From an uncultured SAR116 cluster alpha proteobacterium (GTDB lineage Bacteria; Pseudomonadota; Alphaproteobacteria; Puniceispirillales; Marisalimonadaceae), in contig CABYED010000015.1 of assembly GCA_902517815.1 (NCBI GenBank), positions 1 through 47,020 of the forward strand: a stretch of 47,020 nt of DNA, given 5' to 3'. A program made the translations under genes and the position numbers. Every line of letters begins with the position of its first letter. Position 1 is the stretch's first letter. Of this stretch, positions 1-7,942 are shown piece after piece. Below the pieces are notes generated by a model. The model worked only from the letters and a program-made list of their open reading frames with translations. It was not told where the DNA came from and did not search any database.

Positions 1-362
1 ATTGAGCCAAATATTAAAACAATAAATGGTAAAAACCACAATAAGAAAGTATTTAAATTTAAAGGTGGTTTTAACAAGATATAATCTCCATATCTTTCTC
101 TCAAATATCCATAAATTTCTTCGTTACTAACACCATCTATAAGCTTTTCTCTTATTAAAATCTTTAAATCTTTTGCTAATTCAGAATTAGACTCGTCTAT
201 ACTTTGATTTTGACAAACAAGGCATCTAATGTTTTGAGAAATCTCCCTTGTTCTGTTGTTTATATTGATTTCATCATTTATAGATTTAGCAAAGACTTGA
301 AGTTCATTATTAAAAAAAAATAAAAAAGAAAATATTATAATTATTTTATACTTTCTAGTCAT
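1..362 (-). CDS. ccmH: Cytochrome c maturation protein CcmH (partial, C-terminus beyond the window)
   Basis: This is the N-terminal part of CcmH, the membrane-anchored periplasmic thiol protein that keeps the apocytochrome CXXC haem site reduced for haem ligation. About 120 codons are visible before the left edge. The N-terminus is a hydrophobic signal-like stretch. The family hallmark RCLVCQNQS, which holds the redox-active CXXC pair, follows near residue 46, and further on the typical YGYLRERYGDY and LLKPP segments lead into a hydrophobic membrane segment. The ATG at 360-362 overlaps the end of ccmG by 8 nt, so the two are probably translationally coupled. Whether this is the short CcmH or a CcmH-CcmI fusion cannot be seen here. 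Confidence 0.9.
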   Translation of the reverse strand, partial: MTRKYKIIIIFSFLFFFNNELQVFAKSINDEININNRTREISQNIRCLVCQNQSIDESNSELAKDLKILIREKLIDGVSNEEIYGYLRERYGDYILLKPPLNLNTFLLWFLPFIVLIFGS

Positions 363-924
363 TCTTACTACTCTCTAAGAATGGCAAAACTTCGTCTTTA
401 AAAATGCTATATAGAAGTGGGCCAGCATGACGATAAATTATTTCACCTTTCTTATTAATTAGAAAAGTTTCTGGCACTCCGTAAACTCCCCACTCGATAG
501 CTATTTTACCAGATTTATCAATTCCTGTTTCTATATAAGGATTACCAAAATTATCCAAAAATTTTTTTGTATCTTGATATTTATCTTTATATGCTATTCC
601 AATAACTGGTAGAATTTTACTTAATTCATCAATAACTGGTGCTTCTATTCTACAGGGAGCACACCATGATGAAAAAAAATTAACGGCAAAAAATTGGTCA
701 TGGTATTTTTCAAAATTTAAATTTTCTAAATAATTAATTTTTTCAATGAAGTTTTCTTTAGGAATTAATGTTTCAGGAATGTTTTTCCCAATTAATTGAG
801 AAGTTAAAGGTCGTTCAATTCTTTTGTCGACTTTTAATTGATATAAAACTATACCCGAAGACAATATTATAAAAAAAAATACTGTTAATGGTAAAACATT
901 TAAAATTTTCAAACTATGTTTCAT
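355..924 (-). CDS. ccmG: Thiol:disulfide interchange protein CcmG/DsbE
   Basis: This is a membrane-anchored, periplasm-facing thioredoxin-fold reductase that supplies electrons to CcmH and apocytochrome c. The N-terminal hydrophobic helix at residues about 8-28 has no obvious cleavage site and is probably the anchor. The redox motif WCAPC lies at residues 87-91. The cis-proline loop GVPET (about 149-153) and the FLINKKGEIIYRHAG strand are typical of DsbE/CcmG rather than of general thioredoxins. Its 189 residues are usual for the family. It starts 9 nt after ccmF and overlaps ccmH by 8 nt, as the seventh gene of the ccm operon. Confidence 0.93.
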   Translation of the reverse strand: MKHSLKILNVLPLTVFFFIILSSGIVLYQLKVDKRIERPLTSQLIGKNIPETLIPKENFIEKINYLENLNFEKYHDQFFAVNFFSSWCAPCRIEAPVIDELSKILPVIGIAYKDKYQDTKKFLDNFGNPYIETGIDKSGKIAIEWGVYGVPETFLINKKGEIIYRHAGPLLYSIFKDEVLPFLESSKND

Positions 925-933
925 AATATTTTA

Positions 934-2874
934 TTAAACATTTCTAAATCTTGATGATTTTTGTGTGACAGATAAGATGCCTCCGACTGCCATAAAAAAA
1001 GCACCAGCCCATATCCAAGATACTAACGGGTTTGAATATATTCTTAAAGACCATCCTGTTTTGTTGTCTCCTTCACCTAGAACTAAATATGTATCACCCC
1101 AAAAATCTGATAAGATTGCGGCTTCTGTTGTCTGGCTTTTTTGATTAGTATAGAAACGTTTTTCTGGCCTTAGTTTACTTATAAATTTATTATTTTCGTA
1201 TAGAGTGAAGGTTGCCATTAGTGAGTTGTAATTAGGTCCATCTATATTTTCAATTTTATCAAACTTTAGTGATTTTGTTCCAATATTTATTATATCGCCA
1301 ACTTTTTTTATTACATTATACTCGCTTTTATAAAATTGTTCTCCGGTAACTCCTGCAAGAAAAATTGCGACTCCAATATGTGCTACATGTATTCCTAAAT
1401 TAATTTTTGAGATAAAGAAAAATATTTGTTTTATGTTTTGCAATTTAACCTTAGCCTCTCGAATTTTTGAAATCAAATCTGTAATAACTCCTGTGAAAAG
1501 CCAAATTGAAAGAGAGCCACATATTAATGCAAAAATTGATTTTTCTTCAATTAAGTATAATAATGTACCTCCTAAGAAAGTAACAGCAGATAGAAATATC
1601 ATTTTTTTTATAAAATTTTTATCTGTGTATTTTTTCCAATTCAAGAATGGTGCGATAGCCATCAAAAACACAACTGGTGCCATAATTGGAGCAAAAGTAG
1701 CGTTATAATATGCTGGACCAATAGATACCTTATTTCCATTAATAGCATCTAAAAATAAAGGGTACAGAGTGCCTATTAAAACTGTTAAAGTTGCAGTAGT
1801 AAGAAATAAATTATTTACTAAAATTGCACTTTCTTTACTAAATATATCAAAATTACTTTTTTCTTCATTAAAAGATGAGCTTTTAATTGTATATAAAATT
1901 AAAGGAACACCTATTGATATACCTAAAATTATTAAAATAAAAACTCCTCTCGAAGGATCGGAAGCAAAAGCATGTACTGACGTTAATAATCCTGATCTTA
2001 CTATAAAAGTACCTAATAAAGAAAAGGAAAAAGCCAGGATTGATAACAAAATTGTCCAGTTTATAAATATTAATTTTTTTTCGAGTATACTTACACAGTG
2101 TAGTAATGCTGTTGCAACTAACCATGGCATAAAAGACGCATTTTCAACTGGATCCCAAAACCACCAACCACCCCAACCTAGTTCGTAATATGCCCACCAA
2201 CTTCCAAGAGCAATACCAATTGTTAGAGCAGACCAAGCAATTGCAATCCATGGCCTCATTTGACGAGCCCAATCTTTATTAATTTCCCCAGTAATAAGTG
2301 CCGCTACTGCAAAAGAAAATGATACTGATAATCCAACATAACCGATATAAAGCATTGGAGGATGAAGAGCTAAACCTGGATCTTGTAGCAAAGGATTTAA
2401 ACCTCTTCCATCTAAAGGTAATTCATCAACTCTTTCAAAAGGGTTAGATGTAAATAATATGAAAGCTAAAAAAAGTGACAAAATAATAGTCTGAACTCCA
2501 ATAATTGAAGCCAAAAGTTTTGAATTTATAGAATCTTTAAAAGAAACAAAAAAAGTAAAAGCAGATAAAATTAACACCCACAATAAAAGTGAACCTTCGT
2601 GATTACCCCATACCCCACTAATTTTATATATCAATGGTTTTAAAGTATGTGAGTTGTTAGAGACAATTAATAGAGAAAAGTCAGATGTAATAAAACTATA
2701 TGTTAAAATAAAAAAAGATAAAAAAATAAATAAAAAATTTATAAGAGAACCTTTTTGAAGAACTCGCACTACATCAATGTTCGTATATCTCAAATTACAA
2801 AGCCAGTAAAAGCATTGCATTATTGAAATAACAAATGTGATTATCACAAGAATATGTCCTAATTCAGGTATCAT
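934..2874 (-). CDS. ccmF: Haem lyase subunit CcmF
   Basis: CcmF is the large polytopic core of the system I cytochrome c haem lyase. It takes haem from holo-CcmE and, with CcmH (and CcmI where present), attaches it to apocytochrome. At 646 residues it has the usual length. Visible signatures are the WGNHEGSLLLW segment (89-99), LHPPMLYIGYVG (about 170-181), and the haem-handling tryptophan-rich WWD domain WWFWDPVENASFMPWL (237-252), plus many hydrophobic helices and a final membrane segment before the C-terminus. Its ATG directly abuts the ccmE stop codon, which implies tight co-translation. Open frames on the opposite strand inside this gene look like shadows. Confidence 0.97.
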   Translation of the reverse strand: MIPELGHILVIITFVISIMQCFYWLCNLRYTNIDVVRVLQKGSLINFLFIFLSFFILTYSFITSDFSLLIVSNNSHTLKPLIYKISGVWGNHEGSLLLWVLILSAFTFFVSFKDSINSKLLASIIGVQTIILSLFLAFILFTSNPFERVDELPLDGRGLNPLLQDPGLALHPPMLYIGYVGLSVSFSFAVAALITGEINKDWARQMRPWIAIAWSALTIGIALGSWWAYYELGWGGWWFWDPVENASFMPWLVATALLHCVSILEKKLIFINWTILLSILAFSFSLLGTFIVRSGLLTSVHAFASDPSRGVFILIILGISIGVPLILYTIKSSSFNEEKSNFDIFSKESAILVNNLFLTTATLTVLIGTLYPLFLDAINGNKVSIGPAYYNATFAPIMAPVVFLMAIAPFLNWKKYTDKNFIKKMIFLSAVTFLGGTLLYLIEEKSIFALICGSLSIWLFTGVITDLISKIREAKVKLQNIKQIFFFISKINLGIHVAHIGVAIFLAGVTGEQFYKSEYNVIKKVGDIINIGTKSLKFDKIENIDGPNYNSLMATFTLYENNKFISKLRPEKRFYTNQKSQTTEAAILSDFWGDTYLVLGEGDNKTGWSLRIYSNPLVSWIWAGAFFMAVGGILSVTQKSSRFRNV

Positions 2875-3318
2875 TTAATCAGAGGCACCTTTCCAAACAT
2901 TATTTTTTTTTAAAGCGTCAGCAACTTCTGGAGGCATGTAATTTTCGTCATGTTTTGCAAGTACTTCACTAGCAATAAAATTATTATTTTGGAACATACC
3001 TTCAGCAACGATACCTTGACCCTCTCTAAACAAATCTGGAAGAGGCCCTTTAAATACAACTTTAACTTCTTTTTTTCTATCAGTAATCATGAAGATAGTT
3101 TTTTCACCTTCTTTTTTTATTGAGCTTTCAAGAACCAAACCGCCAATTCTGATTTTATTTTGAATATTTTTAGTATCACCAAATTTTTCAATTAAATCAT
3201 TTGGCGTATAAAAATATACAATATTATCTTCTAGGGCCATTAATATTAATTTAGTTGCTAGTCCAAGTGTTAATATAATTATAATTGTAATAAATAGGCG
3301 TCTATATTTGGCATTCAT
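2875..3318 (-). CDS. ccmE: Cytochrome c-type biogenesis haem chaperone CcmE
   Basis: CcmE is the periplasmic haem chaperone that binds haem covalently through a histidine and passes it from CcmC to CcmF. The protein has one N-terminal membrane anchor (about residues 8-28) and a small beta-barrel OB-fold domain. The haem-attachment motif HDENYMPPE starts at His123, with Tyr127 as the axial ligand position, so the covalent site is intact. Its 147 residues are normal. It lies between ccmD (29 nt upstream) and ccmF (abutting). Confidence 0.96.
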   Translation of the reverse strand: MNAKYRRLFITIIIILTLGLATKLILMALEDNIVYFYTPNDLIEKFGDTKNIQNKIRIGGLVLESSIKKEGEKTIFMITDRKKEVKVVFKGPLPDLFREGQGIVAEGMFQNNNFIASEVLAKHDENYMPPEVADALKKNNVWKGASD

Positions 3319-3347
3319 CTATTTTACATCGATCTATGTTTTAAAAT

Positions 3348-3506
3348 TTAATTTTTTGTTTTTGATAACTGTTTAAGTAACTTTTTAGCTTTTTGAGATT
3401 GTTTGGTTGAATGAACGAAAAGGAGACCTAAGCTTAGTAAAGTTAACACGTAGCTTGGCCATATATAAATTTCATAACCTTGCATTATCCAAAATGATTC
3501 ATTCAT
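3348..3506 (-). CDS. ccmD: Haem exporter accessory protein CcmD
   Basis: This small reading frame of 52 codons was recovered by reading the gap between ccmC and ccmE. The product begins MNESFWIMQGYEIYIWPSY, close to the CcmD pattern of an aromatic G-Y-x-x-Y-x-W-P-x-Y run leading into one transmembrane helix (about residues 16-32), followed by a Lys-rich cytoplasmic tail. CcmD stabilises the CcmABC complex and helps release holo-CcmE. It starts 3 nt after the ccmC stop codon, in the position expected for ccmD. The call rests on motif and position, and both agree. Confidence 0.85.
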   Translation of the reverse strand: MNESFWIMQGYEIYIWPSYVLTLLSLGLLFVHSTKQSQKAKKLLKQLSKTKN

Positions 3507-3509
3507 ATT

Positions 3510-4256
3510 TTAACCTGTTTTCGATATTTCTTCTAAATTTGATTTTAATAATAATGCTTCACATTTTTTTTCAATCAATTTGGTTTTTACGTTCAAAATT
3601 ATCATATATAAAGAAAAAAAACTTAAAGCAAAAATCATAAGGATAAGTGGCAACAACATTTTATCGTCAATAGACGGACCTCCAATTTTAATGATACTTG
3701 CTGGTTGATGAAGAGTATGCCACCAATCAACAGAAAACTTAACAATAGGCAGATTGATTAGCCCAACTATAGCTAAAACAGACGCTGTTTTAGAACCATC
3801 AATTTTTCTTTCAAAAGCATTACTCAGTAATATATAGCCCAGATAAAAAAAGAATAACACCAGCATTGATGTTAATCTTGCATCCCATACCCACCAAGTG
3901 CCCCACATTGGTTTTCCCCATAGTGAACCAGTGACTAATGTTAAAACTGAAAATAGGGCACCAATTGGTGCAATTGAACTTGAAACTAAATCAGCTAAAG
4001 GATGTTTCCATACTAAATAAAAAACACACGAAATAGCGAGACTGAAATATAAAAATGATGCTAGCCAAGCGGAAGGAACATGAACATACATTATCCTAAC
4101 AGCATCCCCTTGCTGATAATCTTTTGGGCTATCAAAAAGACCAAAATATAGTCCTGAGATAAGTGTAATTATGGTTATAAAAAGAATACATGGCTGAATT
4201 TTTTCAGTTATTCTATTGAACCTATTTGGATTAGCTAGCCAATCAAACATTAACAA
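3510..4256 (-). CDS. ccmC: Haem exporter protein CcmC
   Basis: CcmC is the integral membrane protein that presents haem to CcmE. It is 248 residues with about six hydrophobic segments. The WWD-domain signature WGTWWVWDARLTS lies at residues 118-130. Candidate haem-ligand histidines are His59 in YVHVPSAWL and the His180/His183 pair in WWHTLHQP. A start two codons later is equally possible. It follows ccmB after a 64-nt gap, the widest spacing within the operon, and precedes ccmD by 3 nt. Confidence 0.95.
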   Translation of the reverse strand: MLMFDWLANPNRFNRITEKIQPCILFITIITLISGLYFGLFDSPKDYQQGDAVRIMYVHVPSAWLASFLYFSLAISCVFYLVWKHPLADLVSSSIAPIGALFSVLTLVTGSLWGKPMWGTWWVWDARLTSMLVLFFFYLGYILLSNAFERKIDGSKTASVLAIVGLINLPIVKFSVDWWHTLHQPASIIKIGGPSIDDKMLLPLILMIFALSFFSLYMIILNVKTKLIEKKCEALLLKSNLEEISKTG

Positions 4257-4320
4257 AATTCCTTTTTTTAATATTCATGAAATAATAAAACTATACATCT
4301 TTACTTTTTACCAAAATTAT

Positions 4321-5010
4321 TTAACGACTTATTGCTATCCTAATCAGAAAAGCTGAAATAAAAGGCGATATCACCATATATATTAATGTAAATCCAATTA
4401 ATAAAAATAAATTATCTAAAGGTGTTTCATTTATTCTAACTGCTTCACTGATGCCAATTCCAAATATTGAAATAGGAATTATCAAAGGTATGATCAATAT
4501 TGGTAATAAAATATTTCCTCTTTTTGCACCTAAAGTTAGAGCAGAGCCAATAATTCCAATAAGTGAAATTGAAAGGCCACCAACCAGTATACTTATGAGG
4601 AGCCATGGTATCAATTTTAAGTTGATGTTTAATAGAATTATGAATAATGGTAAAGAAATTAACAACGGAATTATTACTATCAACCAATAAGCCAGACTTT
4701 TTGACAATAAAACAAGTTCCATCGGTGTTGGACTTGTTATAGCTTGATCAAGCCAACCATTTTCATAATCTCTTTGTAATGTTTTTTCTAAAGAAGGAAT
4801 TATTGCTAAAATTAGCCCTATCCAGAAAATTCCGTTAGAAATTAATCTTAATTTTTCTTCAAATGGACCAATACCAAGAACAAATAGTGTTACTATTAAA
4901 ATCATAAAACTAGTAATTGATGTGACATCAACTAATGATCGGAAATTTATCAAAAATTCTCTTTTTATATGTGAAATAAAAATTTGAATAAAACTTGATT
5001 GTAAAGACAT
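4321..5010 (-). CDS. ccmB: Haem exporter protein CcmB (ABC permease)
   Basis: CcmB is the membrane permease partner of CcmA; together with CcmC and CcmD they form the ATP-driven unit that releases holo-CcmE. The 229-residue protein has six hydrophobic segments and the family segment EKTLQRDYENGWLDQA near residue 90, which matches the CcmB pattern of a charged cytoplasmic loop followed by a D-Q motif. It begins 9 nt downstream of ccmA. Confidence 0.93.
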   Translation of the reverse strand: MSLQSSFIQIFISHIKREFLINFRSLVDVTSITSFMILIVTLFVLGIGPFEEKLRLISNGIFWIGLILAIIPSLEKTLQRDYENGWLDQAITSPTPMELVLLSKSLAYWLIVIIPLLISLPLFIILLNINLKLIPWLLISILVGGLSISLIGIIGSALTLGAKRGNILLPILIIPLIIPISIFGIGISEAVRINETPLDNLFLLIGFTLIYMVISPFISAFLIRIAISR

Positions 5011-5019
5011 TATTTAATT

Positions 5020-5652
5020 CTACTTTTTTAATAAATCTAAATTTAGTAATTCGTAATTAAAGTCAAATAATTTTAATTCATGACACACTAACAAAACAGT
5101 ACCTTTATTTTCTAAAAATCTTTGGATTAATTTGTTAAATAAAATGACACTTTTCTGATCCAATTCATTAGTAGGCTCATCTAATAACCAAAATTCTACA
5201 TTAAACAAAAGAGATAAATATAACCTGGATAATGCCGCTCTTTTCTTTAAACCTTCTGAGCATTGTGAAATATATAAGTTTTTATGATTTAGCATTTCTA
5301 CACTGTCGAGAGCTTTTTGAATATCATCATTACTAGTTTTCCAACCCCTCATTTCTGACCAAGTTTTTAAATTTTCTAAAACTGTTAAATCCTTGGATAA
5401 ACCATTTTTGGAATCAATGTAGATTAAATTTTGTCCCCATTTAATTTGATCTTTAAAAATTTCATTATTATTATTTTTCACAATGCCTTTTTCTATAGGT
5501 ATCATGCCAGCTATTGCTCTTAATAAGGTGGATTTTCCAACACCATTTTTACCACTTATAATTGTGACTTTAGAGTTCTCAATTTTAGCACTCCAATTAT
5601 AAAAAACAGTTTTCAAACCTCTTTTTATTGTCACGTCTTTCAGATAAAACAT
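5020..5652 (-). CDS. ccmA: Haem exporter ATP-binding protein CcmA
   Basis: CcmA is the ABC ATPase of the cytochrome c maturation complex. In 210 residues it has Walker A GKNGVGKST (34-42), a diverged signature loop CSEGLKKR (131-138; CcmA commonly lacks the strict LSGGQ) and Walker B WLLDEP (155-160) followed by TNELD, with the switch histidine in VCHELKLFD near the C-terminus. It is the first gene of the ccm operon. The 155-nt gap upstream, shared with the divergent CoA-transferase gene, must hold the operon promoter, but I could not assign convincing -35 and -10 boxes. Confidence 0.95.
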   Translation of the reverse strand: MFYLKDVTIKRGLKTVFYNWSAKIENSKVTIISGKNGVGKSTLLRAIAGMIPIEKGIVKNNNNEIFKDQIKWGQNLIYIDSKNGLSKDLTVLENLKTWSEMRGWKTSNDDIQKALDSVEMLNHKNLYISQCSEGLKKRAALSRLYLSLLFNVEFWLLDEPTNELDQKSVILFNKLIQRFLENKGTVLLVCHELKLFDFNYELLNLDLLKK

Positions 5653-5807
5653 TAAGTACCTGTTTGTTTGATTATTAGTTAATTTTATACAATATTCATA
5701 AAAAGTCTTGTAACATAAATGAGTTTTTTTAAACTGTTTATATAAATAATGATACTCAATTATTTTTACTATAAATTCTTAAACTTAATCAAATGGATGA
5801 GTAAAGC

Positions 5808-7001
5808 ATGAAAGAAGCACCTTTAAAGGGTATTAAGATAATTGATGCGTCTTCGATATTGATGGTTCCTTATTGTACAAGGTTGTTAGCTGATATGGGA
5901 GCTGAAATTATAAAAGTTGAAACACTCTCTGGTGATAATACCAGATATATTGGTCCTAGTATCAACAAAGGAATGGCAGCAGTTTTTTTAAATATTAATA
6001 GGAATAAAAAAAGTATTAGCGTTGACCTTAAATCAGCAGATGGCCGATTGATAATTTATAAATTAATCAAAAAATCAGATGTTTTTGTATCAAATATCAG
6101 AAAGGCGTCTTTAGAGAAACTAAAATTAACACATTCTGATTTTATCAAGATTAACCCTAAGATTATTACAGCTAATGCAGTTGGTTTTTCTTCTAGAGGT
6201 CCTTATGCAGGACTTCCTGCATTTGATGATACAATTCAAGCAATAAGTGGAATGGCAGCGTATCAAGAAATCTACTCAGATCAACCAAGCTACACATCTG
6301 GAGCAACTGCTGATAAAGTTACTGGTTTAATGCTTGGAATGTCAATTTTAAGCGCATTATTTAATCGAGAAAAAAATAGGGAGGGCACAGAATTAGAAGT
6401 TCCAATGATGGAAACTATGGTTGATTTTACTTTAGTCGAACATTTATATGGTTATAATTTTTTACCACCAAAAGCTCCACCAATTTATCCTAGACAATCT
6501 TCTCCGAACAGAAAACCTTACAAGACATTAGATGGATATATAGCTGTACTCCCATATAGTGATGATCAATGGTTAAGGTTTTTTAGTATTATAAAAAAAG
6601 AAAAAATTTTGAAAGATCCTAAATTTTGTTCGTTAGAATCAAGAAACCAAAATATTGATGAATTATACATGATTTTATCTGAAGAATTAAAAAAAAGAAA
6701 TACTAGTTTTTGGATCAAAAATCTAAGAGAACAAGACATCCCAGCAACTAAAGTAAATTTTCCAAAGGACCTTTTTGAAGATGAACATCTTGAAAGAACA
6801 AATTTTTTCAAAGTCCAGGATCATCCAACAGAGGGAAAATTATTGTATCCAAGCTTTCCAGTAGAATTTAGTGAAGATGAAACTTCTGAGAGTTTGCATG
6901 CTCCATCTCTAGGAGAAAATACTAAAGAAATTTTAATTGATTTGGGTTATTCAGAATTTGAGATTGAAAGCTTTGTTTCTAAAGGTACTATAAAGATATA
7001 A
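5808..7001 (+). CDS. CaiB/BaiF family (class III) CoA-transferase
   Basis: This enzyme moves CoA between carboxylic acids. The family includes formyl-CoA:oxalate, carnitine and bile-acid CoA-transferases and alpha-methylacyl-CoA racemase. The 397-residue protein has the N-terminal Rossmann-type start LKGIKIIDASSILMVPYCTRLLADMGAEIIKVE (given as a region, residues 6-38; key residues G31 and E33), the SVDLKSADG segment (71-79) and the active-site aspartate region AFDDTIQAISGM (D140/D141). C-terminal features such as LGENTKEIL are standard. A GGATGAG stretch 6 nt before the ATG acts as ribosome binding site. The acyl substrate cannot be read from sequence. Confidence 0.88.
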   Translation: MKEAPLKGIKIIDASSILMVPYCTRLLADMGAEIIKVETLSGDNTRYIGPSINKGMAAVFLNINRNKKSISVDLKSADGRLIIYKLIKKSDVFVSNIRKASLEKLKLTHSDFIKINPKIITANAVGFSSRGPYAGLPAFDDTIQAISGMAAYQEIYSDQPSYTSGATADKVTGLMLGMSILSALFNREKNREGTELEVPMMETMVDFTLVEHLYGYNFLPPKAPPIYPRQSSPNRKPYKTLDGYIAVLPYSDDQWLRFFSIIKKEKILKDPKFCSLESRNQNIDELYMILSEELKKRNTSFWIKNLREQDIPATKVNFPKDLFEDEHLERTNFFKVQDHPTEGKLLYPSFPVEFSEDETSESLHAPSLGENTKEILIDLGYSEFEIESFVSKGTIKI

Positions 7002-7020
7002 TTCAAAAATGGGTGAACAT

Positions 7021-7866
7021 ATGACAATTAAAAATATTGGATTTATTGGTCTAGGTGCTATGGGTTCTGTAATGGCACCACTTATTGTGGAATCAGGATG
7101 TAATGTTCTTGGATATGATATAAAAGCTAAAATAGATAAATCATCTGGTGTGATGCAAGTTGAAGATATAAATGAATTTAATGATCTTGATGTTATAATT
7201 TTCATGTTACCCAATGGAAGAATTGTTTCTGAAATGGCCATTAAATTATTAGAAAAGAATTTTAAATCAGTATTTATAGATATGTCTTCAAGTGATCCTA
7301 GAGAAACTCAAGCATTAGGTAAGAAATTAAAAAATAAAGATGTAAAATTTTTAGACGCGCCTGTTTCTGGAGGCGTTGCAAGAGCAATAACTGGTGATTT
7401 AATGATTATGGCGGGTGGTGACGAGAAGATTTTAGAAGAAGTAAGTGATATATTATCTGTATTGGGGAAAGTTCAATTTGCTGGTCCATTAGGTTCTGGT
7501 CATGCCATAAAAGCTTTAAATAATTATGTGTCTGCAGCTGGGTTAATTTCAAGTTTTGAAGCGTTAGCAACGGCCCGTTCTTTTGGAATTGAACCAGAAA
7601 ACTTTTTAAAAATTATAAATGGAGCTACAGGTAAGAATAATACTACTGAAGTCAAACTGGATAAATTTGTAATTTCTGAAAAATTTAACTCTGGATTTGC
7701 ACTAGATTTAATGGTTAAAGATGTTACGATTGCGAATAGTTTAATTAAAGGCTTGTCTTCTAACAAACCACTTTCAAATGATGTTTTATCTCATCTTTCA
7801 GAGTCACTTAAAGTTTTAGGTGGTAATTCAGATCACACAGAAGTTTATAAAACAATTAAGAAATAA
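7021..7866 (+). CDS. NAD(P)-dependent beta-hydroxyacid dehydrogenase (3-hydroxyisobutyrate dehydrogenase family)
   Basis: This oxidises a 2- or 3-hydroxyacid, or reduces the matching semialdehyde. The family covers 3-hydroxyisobutyrate dehydrogenase, tartronate semialdehyde reductase and similar enzymes. From the second ATG the protein has 281 residues with the dinucleotide motif GFIGLGAMG (7-15), the substrate-binding DAPVSGG (112-118) and the catalytic-lysine motif GSGHAIKALNN (158-168, Lys164). An ATG at 7009 is in frame but has no ribosome binding site, whereas 7021 follows GGGTGA by 4 nt, so I prefer 7021. It lies 19 nt after the CoA-transferase gene, probably in one transcript. Substrate unknown. 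Confidence 0.87.
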   Translation: MTIKNIGFIGLGAMGSVMAPLIVESGCNVLGYDIKAKIDKSSGVMQVEDINEFNDLDVIIFMLPNGRIVSEMAIKLLEKNFKSVFIDMSSSDPRETQALGKKLKNKDVKFLDAPVSGGVARAITGDLMIMAGGDEKILEEVSDILSVLGKVQFAGPLGSGHAIKALNNYVSAAGLISSFEALATARSFGIEPENFLKIINGATGKNNTTEVKLDKFVISEKFNSGFALDLMVKDVTIANSLIKGLSSNKPLSNDVLSHLSESLKVLGGNSDHTEVYKTIKK

Positions 7867-7893
7867 TATTTAAAAGTAAAAATTTATCTGAAG

Positions 7894-7918
7894 ACAATTT
7901 TCTTATAATTGTGGTTTT
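7894..7918. terminator. Candidate bidirectional terminator between converging genes
   Basis: An inverted repeat ACAATT (7894-7899) / AATTGT (7907-7912) with a 7-nt loop is followed by GGTTTT on the plus strand. It sits between the stops of the dehydrogenase (7866) and the ThDP enzyme (7943). The stem is short and AT-rich, so this is only a candidate. Confidence 0.35.
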
Positions 7919-7942
7919 AAATAAATAACAAAACATAATTTT

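Noticed and set aside
1433-2188. Open frames on the plus strand within ccmF
   Set aside because: They lie opposite a full, motif-rich ccmF, show no family features and have no ribosome sites; shadow frames.
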